DNA of 64,000 nt from Hydrogenophaga sp. (GCA_016790705.1 JAEUOT010000051.1:1-64000), one strand, 5' to 3'; positions 16,555-28,123 are shown, counted from the first letter of the stretch. A program made the numbers and translations. The notes: generated by a model from the sequence alone, not told the origin.

Positions 16555-17471
16555 GCGTCTGCTCCTGCCGGCATCACCTGCAGCGCCTGTCCGGACGCGT
16601 CGCGGGCGCGTTGTGCCTCGTCCAGCAACACCGCCAGTGCCGGCACATCCGTGTCCCATTCGATCAGGGTGGGCACCGGACCGAAGCGGCGCACGGCATG
16701 CCGGTAGAGCACCCAGACCGCATCGCAGACGCGGCTGCCGTGGTCGTCGATGACGATGTCGCCCAGGAACGCGTGGCCGGCGAGGTGGATTTCGTCGACG
16801 CAGCCGGGCGTGATGCCGTCCAGCCAGTCCTGTGCCATGCGCAGCGGGTTGTCGGTTTCGCCGCGCAGGGCGGCGTTGCGGGCGTTGACGAAGATGTTGT
16901 TGACGTCCACCAGCAGGCCGCAACCGGTGCGCCGGGCCAGGTGGTTGAGGAACTCGGGCTCGTCCATCTCGGCCTCCCGCCAGCGCAGGTAGGCTGAGAG
17001 GTTTTCCACCGCGATGCGGCGCCCCAGCGCCTCCTGGGTCCGTTGCACGTTGGCGCACATCGCGTCCAGCGCGGCGTGTGTCGACGGCACCGGCAGCAGG
17101 TCGGCCGCGTGCACCGGTTGCCCGGACACCAGCGCGCCCCGGGCAAAGCTGGCGTGGTCGCTCACGCGCACCGGGTCGATGGTTCTGACCAGCGTGGCCA
17201 GTTGCGCGAGGTGGTCCTCGTCCAGTCCCCTGGCCGAACCCAGCGACAGCCCGACGCCGTGCAGGCTCACGGGATAGTGCTGGCGGCCTTCTCGAAGCAC
17301 GGCCAGCGCCGCGCCCCCAGAGGCAAAGAAGTTCTCCGAGTGGACCTCGATGAAGTCCAGGTCGGGGCGCTGTTCGAGCAGGGCGGAATAGTGTGCGTGC
17401 CGCCACCCGATGCCCACCGGGGCCGGACGCGTCGGCGCGGGTGTCCCGAGGGGGTGCAGGGTGGCGGTCAT
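16551..17471 (-). CDS. bufB: BufB, DUF692 multinuclear non-heme iron oxidative enzyme
   Basis: This 306-residue protein is a DUF692/MNIO enzyme with a TIM-barrel fold. Metal-ligand blocks are GIGWRHAHY, the Glu/His pair of [28 protein letters not shown], the Glu of [20 protein letters not shown], and DEIHLAGH. Family members use a cluster of two to three iron ions and oxygen to modify cysteines in ribosomal peptides; MbnB of methanobactin synthesis is the relative first characterised, and BufB converts cysteines of BufA to thiooxazoles. It lies 19 bp after bufA and overlaps bufC, giving the order precursor, enzyme, partner. Cytoplasmic location is expected. Confidence 0.92.
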   Translation of the reverse strand: MTATLHPLGTPAPTRPAPVGIGWRHAHYSALLEQRPDLDFIEVHSENFFASGGAALAVLREGRQHYPVSLHGVGLSLGSARGLDEDHLAQLATLVRTIDPVRVSDHASFARGALVSGQPVHAADLLPVPSTHAALDAMCANVQRTQEALGRRIAVENLSAYLRWREAEMDEPEFLNHLARRTGCGLLVDVNNIFVNARNAALRGETDNPLRMAQDWLDGITPGCVDEIHLAGHAFLGDIVIDDHGSRVCDAVWVLYRHAVRRFGPVPTLIEWDTDVPALAVLLDEAQRARDASGQALQVMPAGADA

Positions 17472-17490
17472 CGTGGCGACTCCGGGCCGA

Positions 17491-17772
17491 TCAGGACTTC
17501 TTCATGCCCATCTTGGCCTCGTCCATGGTCATGCCGCCCATGGTCTTGCAGGTGCCGGCGGGCACGTACTTCCATTCGTCCTTGCCCATGTCGACCTTGG
17601 CCTGTCCGGCGCAGGAGTGCGAGCCCGAGAGGTTGGCGCAGTCGTTCTGGCCGGCTTTGACAACACCAAAGCACTTTTCCTTGGCGGCGTTCTGTGCCAT
17701 GGCGGGACCGGACAGGACGGCCAGGCCCATCAGGGCGGTGGCGGCGGCGGTGATCATCTGACGTTGGTTCAT
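17491..17772 (-). CDS. bufA: BufA-type (DUF2282) copper-binding RiPP precursor
   Basis: This 93-residue protein starts with a signal peptide (cleavage after PAMA, about residue 26) and carries four cysteines in the DUF2282 pattern: [16 protein letters not shown] (C34, C45), SHSCAGQAK (C54) and [10 protein letters not shown] (C75). In bufferins the central cysteines are oxidised by BufB, and the exported peptide binds copper in the periplasm. The C-terminal tail is rich in Met and Lys ([15 protein letters not shown]), which may add metal affinity. The start has a good AAGGAG site. It is the first gene of the leftward operon and is divergent from the ECF sigma gene, whose product probably drives it. 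Confidence 0.9.
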   Translation of the reverse strand: MNQRQMITAAATALMGLAVLSGPAMAQNAAKEKCFGVVKAGQNDCANLSGSHSCAGQAKVDMGKDEWKYVPAGTCKTMGGMTMDEAKMGMKKS

Positions 17773-17928
17773 GGTGGCTCCTTGGAGTGAAAGTGGATGA
17801 AAGCAACCGGCGACGCGACGATGTGTGCCGTCCGGTTAGGGGTCTGTCTGCGCAGGCGCCGTTTTTCTTACAGGGCGACAAAAAATAGTTGCGCTTTCGT
17901 ACACTGGGCACCCTTTCACGCCTCGCCC

Positions 17929-18513
17929 ATGACCCTTCCACCGCCCAACGAACTGGAGCAGATCCTGGTGACCCAGCGGGGATACCTGCTGCGGTTTGCG
18001 CGTCTGCAGCTTCGCAACGAAACTTGGGCCGAGGACGCCGTGTCGGAGACCCTGCTGGCGGCGCTGGCCCGGCCGCAGGCCTTCGAGGGCCGGTCCCAGG
18101 TGCGCACCTGGCTGGTCGGCATCCTCAAGCACAAGATCATCGATGCACTGCGCCAGCACGGCCGCGAGATCGCCAGCGGGGACGGCTCGGCCGACGCGCA
18201 GGAAGATCCGCTTGAGCACATGCCGTTCGCTGCCGACGGCCATTTCGCCCAGATCCCCGCCGACTGGGGTGACCCCGAGCAGGACCTGCGTCAGCGCCAG
18301 TTCATGGCGGTGCTCGACGCCTGTACCGAGAAGCTGCCCGCAGCGCAGGGACGGCTGTTCCTGATGCGCGAATGGCTGGAGCTCTCCAGCGAGGAGATCT
18401 GTAAGGAGTTGGGCATGACCTCGACCAACTTCTATGTCCAGCTGCACCGGGCCCGGCTTCGCCTGCGCGAATGCCTTGAGCTGAACTGGTTTGCCCGGAG
18501 CCCCGCACAATGA
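17929..18513 (+). CDS. ECF-type RNA polymerase sigma factor
   Basis: This 194-residue protein is an extracytoplasmic-function sigma factor. Region 2 reads LLRFARLQLRNETWAEDAVSETLLAAL with RSQVRTWLVGILKHKIIDALR, and region 4 reads LPAAQGRLFLMREWLELSSEEICKELGMTSTNFYVQLHRARLRLRECL, with the DNA-reading helix-turn-helix. It overlaps the anti-sigma gene by 4 bp (ATGA) and is divergent from bufA, with 156 bp between starts. ECF sigma factors of this type control bufferin operons in other bacteria in response to copper or oxidative stress; that it does so here is inferred from position. Zn-binding anti-sigma control is indicated by the downstream gene. Confidence 0.92.
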   Translation: MTLPPPNELEQILVTQRGYLLRFARLQLRNETWAEDAVSETLLAALARPQAFEGRSQVRTWLVGILKHKIIDALRQHGREIASGDGSADAQEDPLEHMPFAADGHFAQIPADWGDPEQDLRQRQFMAVLDACTEKLPAAQGRLFLMREWLELSSEEICKELGMTSTNFYVQLHRARLRLRECLELNWFARSPAQ

Positions 18514-18725
18514 AACCCGTGTACCCGTTCCGTCGTACCTGCAAGGAAGCCGCCGCGCTGATCATCGCCCGCGAAGATCGGGCGCTGCCGGTCGCTGAGC
18601 GTCTCGCGCTGCGCCTGCATCTGGCCATGTGCAAGGCCTGTCCGAAGTTCGAACGTCAGGTGCTCACCATGCGCAACGCGATGGCGCAGTGGCGCCACTA
18701 CACCGAGGGCGACTCGGAAGGCTGA
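18510..18725 (+). CDS. Small zinc-binding anti-sigma factor
   Basis: This 71-residue protein overlaps the sigma gene by 4 bp. It has the zinc-binding anti-sigma signature H-x3-C-x2-C (HLAMCKAC) at residues 37-44, preceded by a helix with an upstream Cys (RRTCKEAAALIIARED). There is no membrane span, so it is a short cytoplasmic anti-sigma factor that would sense its signal directly, for example through metal loss or thiol oxidation. Coupled translation would keep sigma and anti-sigma at matched levels. Its stop is 5 bp from the convergent ftsY stop. Confidence 0.85.
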   Translation: MKPVYPFRRTCKEAAALIIAREDRALPVAERLALRLHLAMCKACPKFERQVLTMRNAMAQWRHYTEGDSEG

Positions 18726-18730
18726 CGGCG

Positions 18731-19756
<1,026 letters not shown>

Positions 19757-19785
19757 GTTTCAATCTCTGGAATCCACAGGATTCT

Positions 19786-21195
19786 ATGAAACGAGCTTTC
19801 TTCTCCCTGATGACCGGCCTGCTGCTGTCCTGCGTGATGGTGGCGCGGGCGACCACCGTCGCCGACCCGGCACGCAGCTTCACGCTGTCCAACGGCATGA
19901 CCCTGATCGTCCAGCCGGACCACCGCGCACCGACGGTGGTGCACATGCTGTGGGTCCGGGTGGGCGCGATGGACGAGGTGGACGGCACCTCGGGCGTGTC
20001 CCATGCGCTGGAGCACATGATGTTCAAGGGCACGCCCAGCGTGGGTCCGGGTGAGTTCTCCCGCAGGGTGGCTGCCCTGGGGGGGCGCGAGAACGCGTTC
20101 ACCGGGCGCGATGCCACGGCGTTTCACCAGCAGGTCCCGGTGCGGAACCTGGAGGCGGTGATGCGGCTGGAGGCCGACCGGTTCGAGAACAACCGCTGGA
20201 GCGACGAGGAATTCCGTCGCGAGATCGAGGTGGTCAAGGAGGAGCGGCGGCAGCGGACCGAGGAGTCGCCACGGGCACGCTTGTTCGAGTCGTTCGCGGC
20301 CCTGGCCTGGCAGGCGCATCCCTACCGCCGGCCGGTGGTCGGGTGGATGAGCGACCTGGAGACGATGACGCCGCAGGATGTTCGCGATTTCCATCAGCGG
20401 TGGTATGTGCCGGGCAATGCCGCCGTGGTGGTGGCCGGCGATGTCGACCCCGAGGCTGTGCGGGCCCTTGCCGAGTCGGTCTACGGGCGCATTCCGGCGC
20501 GCGCCTTGCCGGTGCGAAAGCCCCGGGCCGAGCCGTTGCAGCAGGGGCTGCGTCGCATCGAGTTGCGGGCCCCGGCCGAGCAGTCGCTGGTGGTGCTGGC
20601 CTGGCCGACCCCGCGAATGGCCGACCCGTCGTCCGGGGACCCGGCCACCAGCGATGCGCTGGCGCTGATGGTGCTGTCCGAAGTGCTCGATGGCTATGAC
20701 GGCGCCCGGCTGAACCGAGCCCTGGTGCAAGGGCTTGCCGGTCGCCGGATCGCCGACAGCGCGGGCGCAGGCTACGGGCCGATGGGCCGCGGACCTGCGC
20801 AGTTCACGCTGACGGCGGTGCCGGCCTCGGGTGTCGACCCCGCGCAGGCGGAGCAGGCGCTGCGGGCCGAGTTGCAGCGGATTGCGCGCGAAGGCATCAG
20901 TGAGGCCGAGCTGCAGCGGGTGAAGGTCCAGTGGGCTGCGGGTGAGATCTACAAGCTCGACTCGCTGTTCAACCAGGCGCAGGAACTGGGCACCGCCTGG
21001 GTCAATGGTCTCGGCGTCGATGCGTCGTCGCGGCTGATGCGGGCGCTCAAGTCGGTCACCGCAGAGCAGGTCCAGTCGGTCGCGCAGCGGCTGTTTCCCG
21101 ACGAGCGCCTGAGTGTGGCGGTGCTGGTGCCCGATCCGTCGCAGCGCGCGGCTGCTGCACCTGCGGGGCCGCGTCCTGTCCTGAGCCGTCACTGA
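19786..21195 (+). CDS. M16-family zinc metallopeptidase, catalytic subunit
   Basis: This 469-residue protein has a signal peptide (residues 1-22, cleavage near ARA-TT), so it is expected in the periplasm. It carries the inverted zinc motif HxxEH of the M16 (pitrilysin/insulinase) family as SHALEHMMF (H73, E76, H77), with the third zinc ligand Glu expected in the EIEVVKEERRQRTEES helix. The C-terminal half is the second M16 domain. The gene is followed 11 bp later by a paralogue without the zinc motif, so the two probably form a heterodimer resembling the mitochondrial processing peptidase or other bacterial two-gene M16 pairs. The substrate is unknown. Confidence 0.92.
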   Translation: MKRAFFSLMTGLLLSCVMVARATTVADPARSFTLSNGMTLIVQPDHRAPTVVHMLWVRVGAMDEVDGTSGVSHALEHMMFKGTPSVGPGEFSRRVAALGGRENAFTGRDATAFHQQVPVRNLEAVMRLEADRFENNRWSDEEFRREIEVVKEERRQRTEESPRARLFESFAALAWQAHPYRRPVVGWMSDLETMTPQDVRDFHQRWYVPGNAAVVVAGDVDPEAVRALAESVYGRIPARALPVRKPRAEPLQQGLRRIELRAPAEQSLVVLAWPTPRMADPSSGDPATSDALALMVLSEVLDGYDGARLNRALVQGLAGRRIADSAGAGYGPMGRGPAQFTLTAVPASGVDPAQAEQALRAELQRIAREGISEAELQRVKVQWAAGEIYKLDSLFNQAQELGTAWVNGLGVDASSRLMRALKSVTAEQVQSVAQRLFPDERLSVAVLVPDPSQRAAAAPAGPRPVLSRH

Positions 21196-21206
21196 GGGGT
21201 GCCTTG

Positions 21207-22556
21207 ATGTCTGTGTTGTTGCTCCCACGGCGGTTGATGGCTGCCATGCTGGTCGTGCTGTGTGCCCTGCTGTTGCCGGAAGCCGCCCGGGCGGCGATCC
21301 CGATCCAGCACTGGACGCATGCCAGCGGTGCACGGGTGTTCCTGGTGCCCAGTCCGTCGATTCCGATGCTGGACCTGCAGATGGATCTGGATGGCGGGTC
21401 CCGGCGCGATCCGGCCGAGCGCGCGGGGCTGGCCAGTGCGACGGCGGCCATGCTGTCGGCCGGCGTCGCTGCGACCGCCACCCAGCCCGCCCTGGATGAA
21501 AACGCGCTCAGCGAGGCCTGGGTCGACCTGGGCGCCCAGATGGGGGCCAGTGCCGGACTGGACCGCTTCAGCATATCGTTGCGCAGCCTGACCGATCCTG
21601 TCCTGCTGGAACAGGCGGTGGCGCTGGCGGCTCGCCAGTTGGCCGCGCCGGCCTGGAGCGACGCCGTGTGGCAGCGGGACCGGCTGCGCTGGCAGGCCGG
21701 GTTGCGCGAGGCCGACACGCGTCCCGCGACCCTCGCAGCCCGACGGTTTGCCCAAGCGGTCTACCAGGGGCACCCCTACGGGCAGGAAGTCACGGTCGCC
21801 TCGCTGGATGCCATCTCCGTCGACGACATCCGCGCCTTCTACCGGCGCCATGCGGCCGCCTGCCGCGCACAGATCAGCCTGGTCGGCGCCATCGATCGGG
21901 CCACGGCCGAACGCATCGTGGACCGTCTCCTGGCCGCGCTGGCGCCCAATGGATGTGAACCCCTGCCGGCTGTGCCGGAGGTGCAACCCCTGAAGCAGGC
22001 GGTCGAGTCGCGTCTGCCTTTCGAGGCTGCGCAGGCCCAGGTCCTGATCGGCCAGCCGGGGCACCGTCGCAACGACCCCGATTTCTTCCCGCTGTTCGTG
22101 GGCAACTACATCCTGGGGGGCGGAGGGTTTGTGTCCCGCCTGACCACCGAGGTGCGGGAAAAGCGCGGACTGAGCTATGGCGCCTACAGCTACTTTGCGC
22201 CGGGCCTTCATGCCGGGGCCTTCCAGGCGGGCCTGACCACGCGTCCGGACCAGGCGGCGCAGGCGGAGGCCATTGCGCGCGAGGTGATTCGCCGGTTCGT
22301 GGCCGAGGGCCCCTCGGAGGACGAGCTGCGGGCGGCCAGGGACTACCTGGTCAACGGTTTCGCGCTTCGGCTGGACAGCAACCGCAAGCTGCTGGACAAC
22401 GTCGCCAACATCGCCTGGAACGGCCTGCCGCTGGACTACCTGGACCGCTGGACCGCGCGCGTCGAGGCGGTGACTGCCGACGACATCCGTCGTGCCTTCG
22501 CTCGCGTGCTGCAGCCCGACCGCATGGTCACCGTCGTCGTCGGCGCGAAGCCCTGA
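21207..22556 (+). CDS. M16-family peptidase-like protein, non-catalytic subunit
   Basis: This 449-residue protein follows the catalytic M16 gene by 11 bp and has a signal peptide (cleavage near ARA-AI, about residue 29). The fold is M16, but the place of HxxEH is taken by ERAGLASATAAML, so it cannot bind zinc in the usual way. The second half keeps the conserved GGGGFVSRLTTEVREKRGLSYGAYSYF, the glycine-rich and R/Y substrate-binding region of the M16 family. It is thus the inactive partner that holds substrate while the upstream subunit cuts. The ATG at 21207 was chosen over the adjacent TTG. Confidence 0.92.
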   Translation: MSVLLLPRRLMAAMLVVLCALLLPEAARAAIPIQHWTHASGARVFLVPSPSIPMLDLQMDLDGGSRRDPAERAGLASATAAMLSAGVAATATQPALDENALSEAWVDLGAQMGASAGLDRFSISLRSLTDPVLLEQAVALAARQLAAPAWSDAVWQRDRLRWQAGLREADTRPATLAARRFAQAVYQGHPYGQEVTVASLDAISVDDIRAFYRRHAAACRAQISLVGAIDRATAERIVDRLLAALAPNGCEPLPAVPEVQPLKQAVESRLPFEAAQAQVLIGQPGHRRNDPDFFPLFVGNYILGGGGFVSRLTTEVREKRGLSYGAYSYFAPGLHAGAFQAGLTTRPDQAAQAEAIAREVIRRFVAEGPSEDELRAARDYLVNGFALRLDSNRKLLDNVANIAWNGLPLDYLDRWTARVEAVTADDIRRAFARVLQPDRMVTVVVGAKP

Positions 22557-22573
22557 TGGGGTAGGCTCTGGCC

Positions 22574-23179
22574 ATGCGCAAACCCTCATCCCATCCCGCC
22601 AACCAAGCCTCGCACGAGGTCCGCATCATCGGTGGGCAGTGGAAGCGCAGCAAGCTGCCGGTGGCCGAGAAACCCGGGTTGCGGCCGACGCCGTCCAGGG
22701 TCCGGGAGACGTTGTTCAACTGGCTGGGGCAGGACCTGACCGGCTGGCGCTGCCTGGATGCGTTTGCGGGTACCGGTGCGCTGGGGCTGGAGGCGGCCTC
22801 TCGCGGTGCCGTCGAGGTGACGCTGGTCGAACAGGATCCTGCGCTGTGCAAGTCGTTGCAGGCGACGGTGCAGCGCCTGAACGCGCATTCGGTTCGGGTC
22901 GAGCGGGGGGATGGTGTGGCAGCCCTTCGCCAGCGCGGCAGACAGGGACTGGACCTGGTCTTTCTCGACCCGCCGTTCGGCGACGATGGCAATGAGCTGC
23001 TGTTCGGTGCGGCGCTGCAGGCGGCGCGCCACGCCGTCGCCGACAACGGACTGGTGTATCTCGAAGCGCCCCGTGCCTGGGACGCGGATGGGCTGGCACG
23101 GCTGGGCCTGCAACCGCACCGCCACGGCAAGGCAGGCATGGTGCACTTTCATCTGTTGCAACCCTTGCCGCCGCAGTGA
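22574..23179 (+). CDS. rsmD: 16S rRNA (guanine(966)-N2)-methyltransferase
   Basis: This 201-residue enzyme methylates G966 of 16S rRNA using S-adenosylmethionine. The N terminus has the family block RIIGGQWKRSKLPV and LRPTPSRVRETLFNWL; the SAM-binding loop is LDAFAGTGALGLEAASRGA, and the catalytic motif is DLVFLDPPFGDD. Length agrees with the family. It follows the M16 pair by 17 bp and precedes coaD, the common rsmD-coaD order in proteobacteria. Confidence 0.96.
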   Translation: MRKPSSHPANQASHEVRIIGGQWKRSKLPVAEKPGLRPTPSRVRETLFNWLGQDLTGWRCLDAFAGTGALGLEAASRGAVEVTLVEQDPALCKSLQATVQRLNAHSVRVERGDGVAALRQRGRQGLDLVFLDPPFGDDGNELLFGAALQAARHAVADNGLVYLEAPRAWDADGLARLGLQPHRHGKAGMVHFHLLQPLPPQ

Positions 23180-23230
23180 TGTCCGAGGCCGCGATGGAGG
23201 CCGGCGGGTGATGGCCGATAATTCCGTCCC

Positions 23231-24652
<1,422 letters not shown>

Positions 24653-24682
24653 GGCGTCGGATTATCCGAGGACCGAAAGGAC

Positions 24683-24707
24683 AAAGGCCCGCACGAGGCG
24701 GGCCTTT
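24683..24707 (-). terminator. Terminator-like hairpin downstream of rplY
   Basis: A perfect 10-bp stem (AAAGGCCCGC / GCGGGCCTTT) with a 5-base loop lies between the end of rplY (24763) and the start of pth (24652). On the leftward strand it is followed by TTTGTCCTTT, a weak U-rich run, so it may end part of the rplY transcript and let the rest read on into pth. Confidence 0.65.
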
Positions 24708-24762
24708 GAGGGCAAAGCGTTCCGGCACCGACCCGCAAAGCGTCGGAGCGTGGGGGCTCTGT

Positions 24763-25389
24763 TTACTTCTTGCCCTTGCCCTTCTTCTTGTCGTCGGCAG
24801 CAGCGGCGACCGGAGCGGCCACCACTTCTTCCACCGGTTCGACAACGGTGGCGATGGTGATGTCCTTGCGGCCGTGCGTCACGATCTTCACGCCGGCGGG
24901 CAGCTTGATGTCGCCGGTGTGGACGGTGGCGCCCTTTTCAGCAGCGCTCAGATCCACCTCGATGAATTCGGGCAGCTGCATGGCCAGGCACTCGATCTCG
25001 ATGTCGGTCACGATGTGGTTGACCAGGCACTTGTCGTTCTTGACGGCCGGCGAATTCTCTTCACCCTTGAAGTGCAGGGGCACCTTCTTGTGCAGACGGG
25101 TCTTCTCGTCCACGCGTTGGAAGTCCACGTGCAGGACCTGGGGCTTGAAGGGGTGGTACTGCACATCGCGCAGCAGCACTTTTTCAACCTTGCCATTGAG
25201 TTCCATGTCCAGGATGGAGGCGTGGAAGGCTTCCTTCTTCAGGGCGTGCCACAGGGCGTTGTGATCGAGTTCGATCGTGGCGGGGGTGGCGGTGCCACCG
25301 AAGACGATACCGGGCGCACGGCCGGTGTTGCGCAGACGGCGGCTCGCACCCGTACCCTGCTTAGCGCGCTCAAAAGCGACGAATTGCAT
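24763..25389 (-). CDS. rplY: Ribosomal protein bL25, long CTC form
   Basis: This 208-residue protein is the general-stress (CTC) form of ribosomal protein bL25, which binds 5S rRNA in the large subunit. The N-terminal L25 domain has [19 protein letters not shown] and [14 protein letters not shown]; the C-terminal TL5/CTC domain has [26 protein letters not shown]. The end is an Ala/Lys-rich tail closing in KKKGKGKK, common in betaproteobacterial forms. It lies after prs on the leftward strand, the conserved prs-rplY-pth order. Confidence 0.97.
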   Translation of the reverse strand: MQFVAFERAKQGTGASRRLRNTGRAPGIVFGGTATPATIELDHNALWHALKKEAFHASILDMELNGKVEKVLLRDVQYHPFKPQVLHVDFQRVDEKTRLHKKVPLHFKGEENSPAVKNDKCLVNHIVTDIEIECLAMQLPEFIEVDLSAAEKGATVHTGDIKLPAGVKIVTHGRKDITIATVVEPVEEVVAAPVAAAADDKKKGKGKK

Positions 25390-25434
25390 GACTGACTCCT
25401 GTTGAGGGGTTCCGCGACCAGAACGCCTCGGTTT

Positions 25435-25462
25435 GAAAAAGGCCGCTCCAGTTGGCGCAGCC
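25435..25462 (-). terminator. Rho-independent terminator candidate after prs
   Basis: On the leftward strand GGCTGC and GCGGCC can pair (one G-U wobble) around a 10-base loop, followed at once by TTTTTC. It lies 15 bp after the prs stop and 46 bp before rplY, so it could end or attenuate prs transcription. Confidence 0.5.
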
Positions 25463-25476
25463 TGCTTTTTGTCACC

Positions 25477-26451
25477 TCAGAACAGATTGTCCTGATCGGC
25501 GAACAAACTCATGACCGACTCGCCCGAGGCAATGCGCGCGATGGTTTCGGCCATCAGCGGCGCCACGGAGAGCTGGCGGATCTTGGCGCAGGCCTGGGCG
25601 GCTTGCGACAGGGGAATGGTGTTGGTCACGACCACTTCATCGAGTGCGTTGCCCTTGGCGATGCGGTCGATCGCGGGGCCGGAGAAGATGGCGTGCGTGC
25701 AGTAGGCGTACACGTGCTTGGCGCCGCGTTCCTTGAGCACTTCTGCGGCTTTGACCAGGGTTCCCGCGGTATCGATCATGTCGTCCATGATCACGCAGTT
25801 GCGGCCATCGATGTCGCCGATCACGTGCATCACTTCCGACACGTTGGCCTTGGGGCGGCGCTTGTCGATGATGGCCATGTCGCAGCCCAGCTGCTTGGCC
25901 AGCGCACGGGCACGCACCACGCCGCCCACGTCGGGCGAGACCACCAGCAGGTCTTCGTAGTTCTTCTGGCGCAGGTCGCCCAGCAGCACCGGGGAGGCGT
26001 AGATGTTGTCGACCGGAATGTCGAAGAAACCCTGGATCTGGTCGGCGTGCAGGTCCATGGTCAGCACGCGGTTCACGCCGACGGTCTGCAGCATGTTGGC
26101 CACGACCTTGGCCGAGATCGGGACGCGGCTCGAACGCGGGCGACGGTCCTGACGGGCGTAGCCGAAATAGGGGATCACGGCAGAGATGCGCGCCGCAGAA
26201 GCCCGCTTGAGCGCATCGACCATGATGATGAGTTCCATCAGGTTCTCATTGGTCGGAGCGCAGGTCGACTGGATCACGAACACGTCGCGGGCCCGGACGT
26301 TCTGGGTGATTTCGACCGTGACCTCGCCGTCGGAGAAGCGACCGACATTGGCGGCGCCCAACTGGGTGTTGAGGTGTTGTGCGATCTCGGCGGCCAGCAC
26401 CGGATTGGCGTTGCCGGTGAAGATCATGAAATCAGGGGGCTGAACTTGCAT
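25477..26451 (-). CDS. prs: Ribose-phosphate pyrophosphokinase
   Basis: This 324-residue enzyme makes phosphoribosyl pyrophosphate from ribose 5-phosphate and ATP, feeding nucleotide, histidine, tryptophan and NAD synthesis. Family blocks are [61 protein letters not shown], the metal-site [18 protein letters not shown] and the PRPP-binding [18 protein letters not shown]. Length is slightly above the 315-residue norm. It lies just downstream of tRNA-Gln on the same strand, the conserved ispE-tRNA(Gln)-prs order of betaproteobacteria. Confidence 0.98.
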   Translation of the reverse strand: MQVQPPDFMIFTGNANPVLAAEIAQHLNTQLGAANVGRFSDGEVTVEITQNVRARDVFVIQSTCAPTNENLMELIIMVDALKRASAARISAVIPYFGYARQDRRPRSSRVPISAKVVANMLQTVGVNRVLTMDLHADQIQGFFDIPVDNIYASPVLLGDLRQKNYEDLLVVSPDVGGVVRARALAKQLGCDMAIIDKRRPKANVSEVMHVIGDIDGRNCVIMDDMIDTAGTLVKAAEVLKERGAKHVYAYCTHAIFSGPAIDRIAKGNALDEVVVTNTIPLSQAAQACAKIRQLSVAPLMAETIARIASGESVMSLFADQDNLF

Positions 26452-26533
26452 GGTGTTCCCGGCTGGTTCAACGACCAGTTCACTGGCCGACAGCGGCGCC
26501 GAGCCGCTGCGAGAGGTGGTTCAACGATATGGG

Positions 26534-26610
26534 TGGCAGGGGAGGAAGGACTCGAACCCTCGCATGCCGGAATCAAAATCCGGTGCCTTTACCAACTTGG
26601 CGACTCCCCT
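26534..26610 (-). tRNA. tRNA-Gln (UUG)
   Basis: A 77-base cloverleaf on the leftward strand with acceptor pair AGGGGAG / CTCCCCT, an anticodon loop TTTTGAT giving UUG, a T arm with GGTTCGAGT, and an encoded CCA end. The UUG anticodon reads the Gln codons CAA and CAG. It lies between ispE and prs. Confidence 0.97.
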
Positions 26611-26699
26611 ACTCAGGACACCTGTTCAGCTTGCGCTGTCCGGGCACCCGAAAATGTCGCAGGTCACACATCCGCTGTCCGGACTGTGAGTTCACGATT

Positions 26700-27617
26700 C
26701 TAATCGGTACTCCAGCCCGCCAATGGATGTGCATCCATGTTGCTGCATTCGCGAACCATCCAGTCGTCCGGCGCGCCGGTGAGGTCCACTGCCTGCGGCA
26801 GTTGCGCAAACACTGCGGTCCCTGATCCCGTCATCCGGCCCCGCAATCCGCGGAGCCCGAGCCAGTCCAGGCATCGCACCACATCAGGGCACAGCTCCTG
26901 TGCCACAGGCTGCAGGTCGTTGTGTCCGAAATCGAGAATCTTCTGCAGGTCGCAGGCGAAGCCGCTTTGGTGTTGACGATCTGCTGTGGTGTTTGCAGCA
27001 AAGCCTTGGAGTATAGCAGTTTTTGTGGCGCGTTGCAGTTTGGGCGAGCTGAAAATCGCCTGTGTCGACGCTCCCCCCGGGGGCTTCAGCACCACAAATC
27101 GGGCCGGATCGATGGAAATGGGCGTCAGTCGCTCCCCCACCCCCTCGACCCAGGCGTTGGTGCCGCCAATGAAGAACGGCACATCGGCTCCCAGGGTCAA
27201 ACCGATCTGCGCGAGTTCACGGCGCGTGAGTCCCAGCTTCCACAACCGATTGAGCGCAACAAGGCAGGTCGCCGCATCGGATGAACCGCCGCCCATGCCG
27301 GCTTCGGCCGGGATACGTTTGGTCAGTCGGATATGGGCTCCCTGGCGGCAACCGGTGGTCTGTTGCAGGGTGCGGGCGGCGCGCACGCACAGGTCGACCT
27401 CGGGCAGGCGGCCCGGCGTCACATCCTCGCGGCTGATCCGGCCGTTGTCTTGCAGCTCGACATCCAGCGTGTCGAACCAGTCGATCAGCATGAAGACCGA
27501 CTGCAGCAGGTGATAGCCATCGTCGCGGCGTCCGACGACGTGCAGGAACAGGTTGAGCTTGGCCGGAGCCGGCAATCCGCGCAGGGCGGTGTCGGAAATG
27601 TCGATGCGGGTCATCAT
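26700..27617 (-). CDS. ispE: 4-diphosphocytidyl-2-C-methyl-D-erythritol kinase
   Basis: This 305-residue GHMP-family kinase phosphorylates the 2-hydroxyl of CDP-methylerythritol in the non-mevalonate isoprenoid pathway. The N-terminal substrate block is PAPAKLNLFLHVVGRRDDGYH, the ATP-binding glycine-rich loop is PAEAGMGGGSSDAA, and the C-terminal motif is GLRGRMTGSGTAVF. Its start overlaps the lolB stop (ATGA), so it is translationally coupled to lolB, the usual lolB-ispE order. tRNA-Gln follows 89 bp downstream. Confidence 0.97.
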   Translation of the reverse strand: MMTRIDISDTALRGLPAPAKLNLFLHVVGRRDDGYHLLQSVFMLIDWFDTLDVELQDNGRISREDVTPGRLPEVDLCVRAARTLQQTTGCRQGAHIRLTKRIPAEAGMGGGSSDAATCLVALNRLWKLGLTRRELAQIGLTLGADVPFFIGGTNAWVEGVGERLTPISIDPARFVVLKPPGGASTQAIFSSPKLQRATKTAILQGFAANTTADRQHQSGFACDLQKILDFGHNDLQPVAQELCPDVVRCLDWLGLRGLRGRMTGSGTAVFAQLPQAVDLTGAPDDWMVRECSNMDAHPLAGWSTD

Positions 27618-28123
27618 GGTTCGAAAACCAGCCGCAACTCGGCGGCAGGAAGTGGGTGCAGGCGTCGGGCGACGACCCGTCCTTCAGGCTGCAGGCTGAG
27701 GTCGGCCTCCCAGCCGCCGACGGGTGACGGGCGCCCGCGCAGCCAGTCGAACAGCGCTGCCACCGGCAGGGCCCAGCCACCGCTCAATTCGCTGGTCAGT
27801 TCGTCCAGCGATCGGCGGACGGTGCGCTGACCACCCTGCTGCAGTTCTGCCTGTTGGGGCGTCCATTGCAGGAGGGCGACACGCTGGCCCAGTGGCGAAT
27901 GGATCTCCAGTTCGCCTTCGGTCGCAGAGCCTTGAAGATCGAAACCCGCGCTCCAGCGCTCGACGGGCTCACTCTGAATCGTCAATGAGAAGCGCCCGCT
28001 CCAGCGGGGGGGCGAGCCTGGCGGTGCAGGCAACTTCGGGGTCGAGCACGCACCCAGCAAGGACCCCAGCATCGCAGCGCCGACGACACGCAACGACGCG
28101 CGCCGGGGCATGGTTGGCCTCAT
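27614..28123 (-). CDS. lolB: Outer-membrane lipoprotein LolB
   Basis: This 169-residue lipoprotein has a signal peptide ending in the lipobox LLGAC, so it is lipidated at about residue 26. LolB accepts lipoproteins from the periplasmic carrier LolA and inserts them into the outer membrane. The body shows the LolB pattern WSGRFSLTIQSEPVERWSAGFDLQGSATEGELEIHSPLGQ and LPVAALFDWLRGRP. It is shorter than E. coli LolB, in line with beta members. It overlaps both neighbours by 4 bp: the TPR gene upstream and ispE downstream. Confidence 0.93.
   Translation of the reverse strand: MRPTMPRRASLRVVGAAMLGSLLGACSTPKLPAPPGSPPRWSGRFSLTIQSEPVERWSAGFDLQGSATEGELEIHSPLGQRVALLQWTPQQAELQQGGQRTVRRSLDELTSELSGGWALPVAALFDWLRGRPSPVGGWEADLSLQPEGRVVARRLHPLPAAELRLVFEP

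Noticed and set aside
17805..17845. A TAACC-type ECF promoter for bufA on the minus strand (TAACC at 17838-17834)
   Set aside because: GTC-like -10 candidates lie 14 or 19 bp away, not the usual 16-17, so I could not support a specific promoter.
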